64,000 nucleotides of DNA from NCBI RefSeq assembly GCF_000524195.1, contig NW_020170387.1, positions 533,980 through 597,979 of the forward strand. Direction: 5' to 3'. Origin of the DNA: Echinococcus granulosus. Taxonomy: Eukaryota; Platyhelminthes; Cestoda; Cyclophyllidea; Taeniidae. Positions 1 through 15,000 of this stretch are shown piece after piece. Position 1 is the first letter of the stretch, and each line of letters begins with the position of its first letter. The notes beneath the pieces were generated by a model that saw only the letters and a program-made list of their open reading frames with translations, had not been told where the DNA came from and searched no databases. A program made the translations under genes and the position numbers.

Positions 1-3000
1 CTGAATTAAAATATTTGCATCAAATGTGGATAGCGCAATCATTATAGCATCCATCCAAGTTTCCCGGATTGTACGCATACAGGGCTCAACAAAGTATCAT
101 CTTTTTTCTCAAACCCAACAAAAATTGTGAACGCAATCAAATGAACTACTCCGGAAGATGTTTCACTTCTTCACTATTTACAACCTGAAGCTTTTAGCCG
201 CGTCACGACCTGATATGCATCAATATATTTTCTACAACACCATATTTCGAAACCAGAAAAGGGAGGAAAAATAAAGCGCCTTAAAACAAACTTTTTGGCT
301 AAAAGATTTTGAAATTAACATTTTAAGAATATGCTAGACTTGTCATCAAAGTGGGCAGATGGTTTTAAAAGTGCATTTAAAAGGTAGGGAGCCTCCTTTC
401 AAGGATCGTGCAAATGCTTGCTTACTTTAAAGACAGACAAATTGTGGAACAAACTGAATCTAAGGGAGATGACAGAGAATACCATACTTAAAATTAACCT
501 AAGCGTAGTTTGGCAAAGAAGCTCATTTGTCAACCCAGGCATGGTGAATCACGTCATCCGAAACACAACCACCTCAGTGGGTTGCTGAACTCAGTCGTGC
601 CCATTTTTTGTAAAAAAGAACACAAGCGTTACAACGATTTCTAGCTTTACATGATTCATGGGGGCAAGAACTTGAAAACTAGTGATATTTTCTGAAACTA
701 CTCATCTATGCTGTGTCTAGGTTAGTGTTAAACATCGCGTTTACAAAAATTGTCATGTTTTTTTTACGACGTCTGAATGCAATTCCCATCGCTGTCCACT
801 AAAGTACAAATGAGAATGAAGATAAATACGTAAGAGGTCTATTTAGCGTGACCTTTGTTTCACAATGGACGCACTTCAAACACGGACACATCCTGGTTAC
901 CAGCATTACTTATTCACACGGTCTTGTTTACACTATTTATAACGTGGCTTTTGCCCATCATTTAGAGATGGAAGAGAAAGAAGAGATGCAACCTTAACAG
1001 CTAGACAGCAACAACCGACTTGAGAACAAAATTGTTTTCTTGAATAATTAATAAACAAATGGAAAATGCATGGTTTAATGCTTTCTGAGTAGGACGCCCC
1101 CGGTTTGCCACTGCCATCAGTAAATGTCGTATTGCATTAAAATGCCGGGTATGAAGCTTATAAAAATAGAAACTATCATGATTCATGCACCAACCCATCT
1201 AGCGTAGCGTTTACTCGATCAAAAACGCATTTTTTTAGCTCTCAGTTGGAAAGAAGCTGACTCCAAGAAACTCTTTTGAAGAGCAATAAAGAGGAAGAAG
1301 GGGACAACGTACTTTAATATATTTGGTGTCCTCTTCATCAAAGGATCCAATATCGAAGGCATCAGCGGCATTAACTTCGCCACGTGGTGGGATGAGGGGT
1401 GGGGGGTACTTGCGGTGGTACACCAGTTGCCAGTCAATGTCTTTGAAAAACTCGTGTTCTCGAACCTCCAAGGATCTGCAATCGAGCAGAAACTGAAGTG
1501 AGTCAACGAGGAATGTATTAACGGAGCCGCACCCCTCTTACAGAGTCCGTGAATTGCGCAATTGATTAAATCTCCAAAGAATTAGAAATTTGAATTGAGA
1601 ACTGCTTTAAAGGGAAATAGGCCTATTTGAGATTCTGATGGAACATTTGGTAACGTGCCCAAAGATTTTATAGAGTACATAATTTGGAGCGTGAGCCTAG
1701 ATTTTGTTATGACCAAAAGTGACGCTTAAAGCAGACATAAAACTAAAGAATGAATGATTGCCGTTTTCCACTCAGTTACGATGCTATGATCGAAGTACAT
1801 ATAAACTTCAAACAAATCCGATTGCACAATTCGTGGTTCATTTTATCCTCTGTCCACTAAATGGCATATAATGTCCAAGTTACAAAGCGGTGAGGATTTA
1901 TGCTCTACATTTAGCATTTGGGCCATGCCAATGTCGAAGAATTTCTCAGATCATTCAAGTTTTCTTCGAATTTCCGGTTACGTTTTCTAAGCCCAGCGAA
2001 AAATGAGACTGATTTTAGCCTATTTTGCATTTGGGCTAAAATGAGTTTCCAATGAAACGGCTAGGTGTTATTACGCTTACCACGAGATCGAAGAATTCTC
2101 CCCTCTTTCTTTATCAAAAATGAATAACATTCCCGGTTGAAGTGGAAAACTCAACGACCAATTCCAAGACTCCAAATGGGACAATGATCAGCCTTTCGGC
2201 TAATCTTATCTTCTTAATGCAATTATTTGAAATGGGTAATAGACTATTAACATTACAGATGGACTGGATAAAATGTGAAATTTGGCCCCAAATTAAAAAC
2301 ACGCTTTAAGAAGTAGAGATCTTTACATCCTGAAAGAACGCAAATGGTACGATGAATGCGGTGGCACTTAAGCATATGCCTAGTGCAATCTTCGCTGGCC
2401 AAATGCTATGCGCATACCTGACCGAGATTAGGGAATCTAACACGATTTTTGAAGAAAAAACTGTAAGCTAAGTATATTCTGCAGCCAGGTGAGTGAAATA
2501 GTGGACTGTGTCGAAAGAGGAGAACGCTAGGGTTATTGGTGATATTGCACGATAGCTTTTCGACACCACAATACTGCGTCGTCGTGCTTGTGCACGTCCT
2601 TTTAAGGATAAAAGAATAGACCGTCGCTGACACTGAACTGTTCCCATCGAGTGACTGATAAATCCTGACCAGATTCATTCGGCAACACCATACTTATAAA
2701 AGAATTAAATAGCAAAAAGGTGGGTTTAATAAAAGAGTATTTGAGGTAGTGAATACTCTAAACGACGCTACGTCTAGTTATTATTATTTTTCTTTACAAG
2801 CACTCTTCTCCTTTTTTGCAAACATAAACCAGGATATACAGAATACTCGTTGACGTCAGTGCAACGAGTAGAAGAGTGAATGTACAAATTTTGAATTTCT
2901 TTCCAAAATTATTTAAGGTTTCAGCTGTAGTCACATTCTTCCACTGAACCAAGAAAAAATAACTAGTCAAAACATGGTTAAAAACGTGGAAGGACATAAA

Positions 3001-6000
3001 AGGACGGCAAGCTTTTTTGGAATCAGGCTTTGACAAATTTGTCCGCAGGATATACAGTTAAAAGGGGTTTTTTGGTGTGCGTGTAGAGCGATTCGTTCAA
3101 GTTTAGTCTGATGCGATTGGTCACGAAATTGTGTGCGTTTAAGAAATAAAACGCCTTAAAGGCTAAGTGGAAACTGCCATCCTTTGAAAATGAGGCCTTA
3201 AAGCCACTGCAATGAAGCGAAAAGTGCCAATCACGTCAGTATCGTAGATAAAGGTGCTATCATGTAATTGTAATCATTTTATCTGGTACCGCCTTACTTC
3301 CAACTGGATTATGCGGCTGTAAAAAACTGACAAGCGCATTTTTGAAATGTAATTCACCTTCAAAATTTCAAATTAAATTAAAAGCATGCCCACTTTTAGG
3401 ATTTATCTCTTTTTGTGCTGTTCCCACGTGACAGTAACTGCGTATAGTGGGATGGACCCGTTACCTAGCAGGAACGAGAAGTGTGAAAAGGGCGGTCGTC
3501 ATTGGCCAAATCTGTATTCCAACCCCCATTTTCAGTAAAGATGGCGACAAACGCTATGATTTTAAGAATACCTCTGGAAGATAAACAATCACAACCAACA
3601 ATAACAGTGAATGATAACGTGCTGAGAAGCCCGAACGTCAATTCAGTTTAATGCAGAACAAAGGTCTTTGGACAAATTCGTCTCCAATAAACTGTCAGAG
3701 TTTTTTAGAACAGTGGTGCCCAGCTACCAAATTTAGTTAAAATTGTAAATGCCAAATCTTTTTACAATGACCGGAGGTAATGTCTAAATGATAATCAATA
3801 TGGCGAAGTGTCAAATGTCAAAATCTCCCCACTGAACAGAAAAATAATTAAACAGAGTGGCATAATGCATAAGTGACTATTTCATTAATCGAATGAATTT
3901 TAATGAATCGCACTTTACAAAGAGCTGTTACGGTAAAACTATGTAAGTCGATCTAATATACAACTGCCATTTCTTACTCTTGTTCGATTACTGGGCATGC
4001 GCCTGTATAATAAATCATATTCAAAAATTGAGGAAAAATTACCTTATCTATTCTGCCTTGACTAAATTAGTAAGAAACCTATTCATGCGCTAAATTATAC
4101 ATTATCAAATCACGCAGGAGACAAGTTGTTTGAAATGAATAAAACGAAAAAAGCAAAGGCGATCGCGCCATCTTTTGGTAGAATGGAGGAAGTGTTTGTT
4201 TTTTTAACCAAATGAATACATTTGAATCGAAATACACAATGTTAGTTTCAACTGTGGTTCATTCGTTTTCTATTGCATAATTGAAATGTAGCAAACAGCT
4301 TGAAATGCGCACCGTTTTATGTGCTACTAACATTGGCAAGTTATACCGCTACTGTACGTACATTTGATTGTTATTGCGAATGACAACCGCCAGTTATTGG
4401 CATGCCTACATTGGACCCCGATGAAGCACTACTTCCCTTTAGTGCTTGCTGCAACAGTAAAGGAACATCATTATGATACTGAGTAAACTGAGCAATCTCG
4501 CTCCATTCCCTGAATATTTGTTTTTAGTTATAACCAACAGTTCGTGACAATAAATAGAACTACCATAGGCCAAGAGTCTTCCATGTATTCTCTTGGTCAA
4601 GGATAGTCAAGACAGCTTATACTGAGACGGGATGCGAACACCAATTATAGTAGAGTTGGATGGCAAGGAAAACCAATTTCTAAATATCTTGCTGGACGTA
4701 CCCGCGACCCATGCAACCTAAACGACAATCAACGTCTCGGGCCAGAAGTTTGGAGAGAAGGCTGTACATTTCTGGAGAGAGATCTTCGGGAAGTTCTATA
4801 TCCTGTCATTGGGAAAAAATGTAAAGGCTGAATTAAACATTAACAGAAAAACTAATTTTCAGCTTTGGAGTGGCCCTAGACGATTAAAACTCGACTTTAA
4901 AGTATTTTTGCGCTATACGTGAAGCTACTGCTAAAATGGTAACTACTTCATATTTTTTTAGAACCTATCAATTTCCAACTAACAAACTTGGTGTTAAAAG
5001 GCGTGGACTTGTAAATACCGAGTGTGAAAATTCCGATTTCCTCATTGGAAAAAAAAAACTAGTCTAACGAAAAAGCCCATCTCACTCTCATAGGAGGAGG
5101 ATGCAAGATAGTAAATGATTTTTAGCTGAAAAAAAGGCAGCATTTGTATTTTCCTACATAAAATGCACGTTTTATGACGGACCCTAAAACACACGACGCT
5201 ACGAGATCAGATAAGAGGGGATGAAAATCGCAAATGGCCAACTTGCAACAGGCAATGCAAAGCCGCCTCCTTGAAGTGCATGGTGCTGGCACAACGAATG
5301 CCATTGAGAGAGGGGCAAGAGAGTTGGGAGGCGCAGCACTCACCATGGTCATGGTCATGCGGTCAATTTCGTGCTTGTCGCGCACTTTGTGATGGCGAAA
5401 GGGGCTGTGCCCGCGGAGGAGTTTGTAGAGCATGCAGCCGAGTGAGAACCAGTCGGCAGAAGAATCGTAGGACCGCCCACGTTGCAGCACCTCCGGCGCC
5501 ATGTAACCGTGCGTACCCACGCTGGCGTGCGGTCGCTTCCGCGAAAAGTCACAAGCCAGTCCGAGATCACTGATTCGAATGTGGCCATACTCGTCCAATA
5601 AAATGTTTGCGGGCTGCGTTAATAAAAATTTGGGGAAAATTTGATTTAGTTACCTCATGTAAATTAATTTTAGTAACGTTGAGTTTCACAACACAGGTTC
5701 ATGACTTGGGGACTCCATCCCTAGCTGCATCCGATGATTATAAGGTATTGCATTGCTCGAAATTTAGGCTCTTTTAATTATGCCAACCATCCTTCTGAGA
5801 TGGGAACAAAAGGGAGTGATCAAGAAACTAATTAACAGCAAACAAAATGATACCCATCTTTTAATAGTGTATCCAGTAAACGTGTAGTATGAGGGTCAGC
5901 AATGAGGCTTTTTGTCTTCACCATCAATTTTATGGTGTATTCCAAAGATAAAAATAGGATGTTTAAAGACGCCTTACCAACGAATGGCACAACTAAAGTG

Positions 6001-9000
6001 CAATTCCAAAATTTTAAAGCACAATTTGATTCCCTTTGTTTATTTGCATCCGGTAACATTAAAAAATACAGAAAGACGATAATGCACGATAAGATGCCGC
6101 CTTAAGGGCACAAACACTTAAGTTACCACAACACATTTAAAAAAAAACAAGTAATTGCATCATTTAAGCGTAAATCAGAAAGTAGAAGCGAACACTTTAA
6201 GAGTGCTGCACCACGGACCTCATGGATACGATTTCTAGGCAATTTTGTACCAAATAAACAAACCCATTCCTGCGCCTTATTCTAATTCTCTTCGTTCGTT
6301 CATTCAGATAGGGCGGAAATATCGCAAAAATCATTTCCATATTATAGAGTGACAAGCGCGCAGCAGAAGTGGGCATTTTCTGTTAGGGTGTGAAATGCAA
6401 GTGAAAAATTCATCAACAAGACTGCTTTGTTTTGCAGGCAATGTAACTTGTCAAAACAAAACTCGCACTTTTAGTATTTTCTGATATCTCCCTGACTACG
6501 ACAAGTATATAGCCAAATTGGATCCCTTTCAGAAGCATTCTTACCATCCTGCATTCTTTTGCGCAACTATGTTACTAAAAAAGATTAAAGCGTGAGATTT
6601 CACAAACTCGCTATGTCAGCCATACGTCTTTTCCCAATCCAACAGTAGAAACCAATTTTTAGATCCACTGTAATAGTATCAAGCTGAAGCACAGCTTAAA
6701 CGTGTGCCACTGTCCATTTTAAGTAGACTCACTCTGCAGAAGCCACTTCGTGCCCATACTGAAAATTCATCCTTAAAGTGTTGCGTCAAAGGCGACGTCA
6801 TTTAAATGTCAATGTAATTTTTTCGCGCAATTAAGCCTTATAAAGCAGGTACAACTTGTTTTTTTTCCTTAGCACTGGTTCCTACTTGTATTGAAAGCCT
6901 CTTTTAACCTTACCTTGTCAGGGAACAAAACGGCTACGGAAAGGACCGATTTACGTCAGCTTAGTTATGAAAACAAACGTGATGACCAAAGTGTCACGTA
7001 ACTTTAATGGGACTGTCTTCGGGATTTTAACAGCCGCGTCATGTGATGACACTAGTTCTGGTTTAGTGCCTAAGCGTCGGTGTTTTTACGAAGAACTGAA
7101 GGACAAAAATGTATTTTACGCGGTCGGATGCATATACAATTTTGTTTTAATGACATTCAATGAACGGCACTATTATGTGAAAGTCAATCCAATCCAATTT
7201 TTACCTTTGAGTAATGAATTCTTTAAAAGGCAAGGAAATCTCTTTTTACTGATAAGCTATCTGTCCATTAATGCATAAAATTGTAAAAGAGGTTCAGAGG
7301 CCCACACTGTAAGTAAAATTTGTTAACAAGGGACAATATTCAAATATAGTATTCAAATTTGAAAAATGATGCAGTAAAGTACAAATTAATTGGGAGGAAA
7401 AGAACTTCAGATGTGGCATTAATCTATGGACGAAGTGAATTGTGCCCAAGAGATTCATAATCAGTCTTTCAAAGGGGTCTACCAGGTTCTAAGCACTATT
7501 CAAAAAGTACAAGCTTCTGATTGTGTCATCTATTTTTTCGGCTTCGTAATTGTTTTCAAGATCATAAAAAACTTTTTTATTATAATTAGAAATGATTCGC
7601 GCACTAAATAACGATTCTTGATGCACTGAATCTACATTATAAATTTGGAACAACACGCATTTATGAACTGACCACGTATCTAGTGTAGAACTAATAAGAA
7701 CTGGGAAATACGTTCAAAATAAATCGAACCTTTAAGTCGCGATAGACGATAAAGCGATTATGCATGTGCTCCAAACCAAGGACCACCTCCGCGGCGTAGA
7801 ACCGTACCTCGGACTCACTGAAGACATTGTGCTGCGTTAGGTGATAGTGCAGATCGCCACCATTCATTAGATCAAGGATGAAGCACAGTTTCTCAGGAGT
7901 TTGGAAAGCGTAGGTCATGCAGACTATGAATGGGCATCCCTCCTAAAATGTAAAGGAATGTTTCAATGCATGACTGCCCATTCCTTTGTACTTTTAATTT
8001 CCTGGACAGTGCTGTAGACTTAATACTTAGGCCTCCGATAAACGATTTCCTATAAGCAAATGGCCGAATAGTGCTGTGGATTAGTTTATCAAAACTCCTA
8101 TGATGTATTGACATGGATCTTGTACTCAAGCCTTGTTTAAGCAGAGTAAAAGGACGTTAAGGTTACATACATCAGACGCATTCAATACGAAAAGATCCCA
8201 AGTAGCCGAGCCTGTGTACACGTCATTCTACGTGCCGAAAACATTTACGCCGCAGAAGAGTAACTGAACAAGCCTACCTCAAGGAGGCCATTTACTTAGG
8301 AGATAAACAGGATATTTTTTCACACGCCGATGATCCATGTAGATTATATACAAAATTGAGCAAAAAAGCAATCAGTCAAAAAGAAAAATAAAGTGGACAT
8401 GCATAATTATACGGAGCAGTTAAGTTGCCTACTTTTGCAATAATTTCAACTATAAATGGTCCCTCCCTTCAAGCAATAGCGGGAGCAAATTACCCAAATG
8501 ACTAAATTGCCATTTGTCACCTGTTTGGATATTTGTTTTTTTTTTAAATGTTAAAACTATTTCGGATCAGCCGGGAAAACCGTATCATCACAGGACGGCA
8601 CACATCTTTTAACAATAGGATAACCGAAGTCGTAGACCCAAATAGGAAATCTGATGCATGCGCCCTAAAGTTACTCTTTTAACCATAACGTATTTGCCTC
8701 ATCAGCAGATTAATCCAGGTTTCTGATTAACACTGACAGTTGAGGTAATAGATGAGAACTAGTAATATCTAAAGGAATCGTCAAATAACGGTTACACTAG
8801 CGACGAATGCTTTGAAAGTTTACCACATTTCCACCTGCTTAGACTATTTCTAACTAGCTTCCATTTCGTTTCCGATCACTAGTGAAACGGTGATAGGTTC
8901 ATATCACAAAGTGAGACCCTTGACTTTGTTCATTTGAAGATTTACCTGGGAAAACCATAATTGAGACTGGCATTACCTAAAGCGATGTTTGTGTTTCCAG

Positions 9001-12000
9001 ATCAGGATTGGCGCATCCAGCTTATTCAAATGTCACAAAGTCGGTTTTTTTAGCCTACAAAACGTCATTTATGCATCATTAAAAAAATTATTTCAATTGT
9101 TCAAATGCTTTACTACTTCTATGGAAGTTAAGGTAAATGAACGGTTAGCTTACACACAGCTGGTGCCGATTTATACGCATAAGGTCCATAAATAGCAAAA
9201 AAAACCAGTCCAGTTCCGCGAAGATTTTCAGTAGCATTTCGTAACCTACTTGCGAACGGCGTGATCGTGCAAACAGTCCCCATCTAATCCGCTTGATCGC
9301 ACCACAGAAATCAGGACTTGACAAGGACCACTGCAAGCCTTCATGCAAAGGCATTGAAAAATAGTTGTCTTGCGTGGCAACTTCAAGAAACACATGTTTA
9401 TAGATCAGTTTCACAAAATTAATTAAGCCCATGGCAATAAAATTTGCCGTTTTAAAAACGTCTGGAATTCTACAAGTAGACATATGGAACAACTCAATGA
9501 TGGTAGCAACTAATTGCAGGTTTTCGTTCCAAAGCAAACATGTGTGGCATAGTTTGAGTATTTCATAGACTGCTTGCTTATTGTAACGTACGTCTGGCTT
9601 GATTTTCAAGGGCATGAGTCGTGTTGCAGCAATAAATTATGTATTTTACTCAATGGACAGCCACGTTAGGTAGTTGTGATAGATTACATACCCTATGAAG
9701 CTTTCAACTTGGCCTATAGAAGAGTTCCAGCTTGCAAAATCCAGATTTACTACGCTTTACATTTTATTTACCACCCTTGTCTACAGTCCTTCAACTACTA
9801 CCTTCAGTAGATTCACATTCTCTAGCTAACTAACGAGCTAACGCGTGAGCTAAATCTTACTAAATGACGACTAGGCCATAAAACTCCATTTGAAAAAGAA
9901 TTTTAACTCAAATTATTCCCAGAAAATCAGGCAAACAATCCTAGTAACCTATGCTAATGGTTAGAAGCAGTAATACTGCTAAATATACAATCGCGTGTGA
10001 GAACTATGAGGATTTGTTAACGTGGAACCCTAATACCAATGTAATGCCAGCGTCTTAGATGCCGTTACCCTTTTGTTAAATAGAGATTCATTAAACGGAT
10101 GGAAGATGGGACTTCTTGTGCCTACGCAAGGTATCGTTACGCATTTTTCACCACTACTTAACGCTAGAGTACCTGAAAAGCGTCCAATTTTCTCATGTCT
10201 ACGAATTCACAGTCATTCTCTCCATTTCTTTCAAGGCATTGCTTTATGGAAAGTGCCCCCAAATTTACACGACTCTATGGGTATTATGTATCCTATAGTG
10301 GTTCGGTAAGTTTCTTTGCCAATGGGGTTTGTTATGGCACTTCGAGTGCCTTTAACGTATATACGATTTCATTTAGGAATTCATAAAAGGCGTAGTTTAT
10401 TTCATGGAAATAAACGAAACTGAAGTTCGTCGAGGCACCAAACAGTAACAACCGCTTGCCTATTGTGTTAATTTCCTTTTTGGATACGCCAAGTGCAAAT
10501 AAACCTCTGCTTGATGAATGCGTTTACCAAACTGACAAAAAACTAAACATCACATAAACAAAAAGGATGTGAGGGCAAGTTCAAGCTGATTGCCTATCAA
10601 AATAGTTCAGATGACCAAATTCGACCCATGGACGAAATTCGTCAAAGATCTCATGTGTTAGCAAGTTTTGCAAAAAATCATACCGATGAACTATAGCGAT
10701 TTCAACACCTGAATAGCAACAGTCGTTTACCATCGCTGACAAAAAAACGCTATCGTGTCAACAAATTCAAGCTCCAACATGTTGTGTCTTCTCAAATGTA
10801 TGAACTTTAAGAGTCGAGGTTTAACCATCGCGGCTTTTCCATTCGCAGTCATTATTATTTCTAAACATAATGAGCCGCAAAAGTTCTTCTTGAGACACAT
10901 GGATTAGTAGAGTGCTTTTTAAGCATTAGAAATTCGCCAAAGACGCAACAGGCCGTTTTTACTCAACTTTTTGTGCCTAAGAGGTAGTAAGAATGCACTT
11001 TCAGAGATACGCTGAAGTGGCAAGTTAGACATTTAGAGATCCGTGGTTATCAGAAGCTCATACATGCTCTCTGTAGTAGTTCTGTGCAGGAGACAATAAA
11101 CACTACGTAGCTGTGCAGTTTACGCTCTGAAACTGCCCTTCACACTTTAGTCTATAAAACCTTCGCCACGATTTAGCAGCCAGAGGGTTGTCAAGGCAAA
11201 AGCCAAACCCACAGTACTATCATCGCGAGTTTTATTTTAGCAATCGGATTATACCAGTTTGATATACTCTGCAGGCCCCTACTTGCGATCTGGTGGTTTC
11301 TTTGCGTATGTCATAATACTAAAGGTGAAGTATGTCAGCACGCCTAAGCACTTAATTTGTGCATAAATGTCTAGGAGAAAACGAGATAGTAACAAATAAC
11401 TTAGGTTCATGATAAGTGAAAAGAATTAGATTGAAGACAAGTTATCAGAAATTGCTGCAAGAACAGACCCTCGTAATAACAGCGAAGAATTAGAGGTACA
11501 ATAAAAAGTAAAAAATAAAGGAGACATCCAGCTTAAAGTAATAAAATTATGTGGTTTATGATATCAGTCTATGGCCATGATATTAGACTGCATAATATTT
11601 TGGATAGAATAAATCTTGTGATTGTAATCATTGTTAATGAGTTTGGTACAGGAAACGCTGAGTCAGTGCTAAACTTTAATCTCGGTCATATGCTTTACCG
11701 GAGAAATTGGATTGGGCGGATTTTATTATATCTAGAGCTTGTCAATGCAATTAACTTCCCCCGAATAATGTGATATGATGGCTCCTTTTGCATATTTACC
11801 GGTAAAATATATGTTACACATTGGAATTGAAGTATTCTGCAGCTTTGACATAAACATTGCATGAATGGCACCACTCTACTTTATCACAAAAAAGTTAATA
11901 ACATAAAATAAATCAGTTTCCTTACTCTTTGAGCAACAAAATTGATAATTTAAGCATAAAATTGGGTCCATTTAGCATTTTTTTTAAAGATTCAGAACCG

Positions 12001-15000
12001 TACTAGGTGGGCAAGATAGAAGGAATTAGATTAAAATTTACTTACTCCCGTGCTGACAAGAGAAAGCATAGCTCTTTCGTTCAAGGCCAATGACTCCCCA
12101 CCCTTCATTTTGATCCGCTTTTTATCCAAGCACTTCATAGCATACCTGAAATTAATTCCAAAAACATAATTAGAACGCAAAATAAAATTCCACCTTGATT
12201 AGCTGCGGCGACAACCAGCTCAAAAAACAACCGCAATAGATACCTCCACGTATAAAAGGTGAGACAAGCATGGTGTCATAAAAAATCAAAATAATGCATA
12301 AATCAACCCGAAGGTTATGGAAAAAACAAGAACTGCTGTTGTTACCCATAAATGACTGCAGAGTGCATTCCTTAATTAATATCAGAATGAGCTAAATATG
12401 TTCCAGTAGCTCTACAAGAAATCCAGAGTGTTTACAGTTCATAGTCATAAAATCCCACTAGCCACGAAAAAAAATGATCTACAAAATTTGGTGTGCGAAT
12501 AGACATTTAACAATGAGAATCACGAAGTAATCCATAAGGCCACTTTTTATTCCTATGAAGATGCAGCATGTATGCTCTGATCTAGAACCAATCGGAACGT
12601 AAAATATGTTTTCCTGTTGTCATTTGTCATGCCATGCATCGTTAAAATCTAATGATACAGCAAAGCCCGATTTTATTCCCTATAGCTAAATTAACACGGG
12701 GTCAGGTTACGCAAACTCTTGATCTATTAACACAACATTTGGCATCGTTCCAGAATACTTGCTTTAAAATTCATTTTGTTTTCATTTAAAATAAAAATTA
12801 GTGCTGAAAACTGGTTGAGAGTGGACTTACTTTGCAGGCGACGCAAAATAGATGGAGTAAGGATGTGCTTGAAAGGATGCAAAGGTTGTAAACTTTTCAA
12901 TCTAATAGATTATAACGATGTCTTTTGAGTGAAATACATCAAAAAGCCATTTTCAAGGTGCCTACTGTGTTTGCTTTGCTTCGGGAAAGACTTCTACAAA
13001 ATGAACTTATAGGTCAACAATACGAGAACTTATGTACACTTACTGCAAATGGCAACATTCAATGGGACAATGAACCACAATGTCACCTTACGAGGGAAAA
13101 GCATTCGATAGTTGGACATGCGATTTGTACAGAGTATAGCCAAATACAACCCGTATTTAATCGCAAAAGACCAAAGGTGTGCAAGCACCAAATTTGAAAA
13201 GTAATGAATTTAATTCATCCGTGAAGCAATTAGTCTGGGCACCCAGTCGAAATCGCGGGCAAAATTTTGGCGTGATATTCCCTCCCTCTCCCAACGTCAT
13301 CAATCAAAACCGTGTGGAGGTGCCTCGTAGCTTTACCCACCTGTCATGACACGAGTCATACACAGTGATAAATTGGCGAAATGGATACCCGATGACAAAA
13401 AATCTGCACAAATATATGTTAAATAAGACTGAACAGCTTTTATTGCCATTTGCTTAACGAAAGCCCCACTTTTATTTGCTCTAGAGTAAGTACCGCGTTT
13501 AATTGCAAAAAAAGCAGCTTTATAAATAAGTTTACTAGTATGAATATTAAACATCCAGGAAAAACATTTGCATACGATTTTCTGACTATTTTATGGATGC
13601 CAATAAATGAAATTGGCCCAATTAACTCCGCAGCGACCTCCACTTTCTAATCAAATGAACACTAAGATAAAAAATAGCAAAGATCAAGCTTTTGCACTGA
13701 TAAATGAGGGTTAAAAACTAGGTCTTTTCACAAACAAAAGCATTCTAAGTAGGGAAAGGCAACCAATGTTATTACTACTGCATCACATTTTTCAATTAAA
13801 GGAATTTTATTGAAACAATTGAACGAACTCCCTGATAAAAATCTGTTCTACAAACATGAAAGTTGGCTAGTCAGTTCTGAGTATTCGCCTCCATTTTCGT
13901 CATAATATGCAAAGCGAGCTCGTTCATGCGAAACGACCAGAGCGATATTCATGAAAATACCAAATGAGTTGTAAATGGCCCTACAATAGCACTTTCACTC
14001 TAATATTAAAACTAAGAGCTCGTCATTGTCAAAGTGAAGTCCATTACGACACAGCCGAATAAAATACTCACCAAGTTTACGTTTAATTATCAATTTTAGC
14101 ATAAATAAATCTGATTAACAAATAAAACTGCTATTTATTTTTATTAAAGCCCTTTTAAAAATGGTAGCCTCATCGACTTATTTAATTTAATAGGCGACGC
14201 TCCATTTTAAATCAAATTCTGCTTTTTTTTAATTTCTACTGGCTGTGCTTTTCCACAACACCTTCAAAATCTCGATTTATGAAATTGGTATACCAACGAA
14301 TGCGCCGCCCATGTAGACGCCCATGAAAAGCCCAAACAATGGTGGTATAGCGTTCTTCCTCTTCACCGCAGTTATTGCTTGCGATACAAATAGGACATGT
14401 TCCAAGAATGCACGGGGTCACTACGACGAATGAAATAAGGGGAACGAATTGGAGTGCCTTATGCAATGGGAAAATGCGTAGATTCAGACTTCTGACTACA
14501 CGCTGATTTTGTCATTAATCGCGACTTCGAAAAAACCGCACTTTGTCAAGCGGTTTTTCTCAAGAAAAGGAGATGGTAAAATAAGGTTTCTTACATTTTT
14601 CCAGTATCCGTCTTGCGGCAGCCATAAACTTCACCGAACCCGCCCCGACCGATGATTCGGTGAACGCTGAAGTCATTCGCTGTGAGCTTTGGGAATAAAG
14701 AGACAAAAGCAAATACGCTTGATACTTTTTGATCTATGCAAATAGTCATGCTGAAGGAATTGTTACCGTACGTTAAGTTTATGCTCTTCGAGACTTCCAG
14801 TAAATAATCAAAAGTTCTAATTCATTTAAGTGTGAAATTTACCAAACGCAATTAAACACGCAACCACATAACTATTGGCATTCCACATAACCAAGTTAAA
14901 ATTCGAGTCTCAATTCTCAAAGTTCACTCGTATCATTATCCCTCTGGGCAAAATTTCTTTTCATGAATCTAGTGCCAGCTAATACAAAAAAAAACACTTA

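Noticed and set aside
1..1312. Search for GRK2 PH-domain exons
   Set aside because: No frame on the minus strand shows the conserved PH motifs; the region reads as intron.
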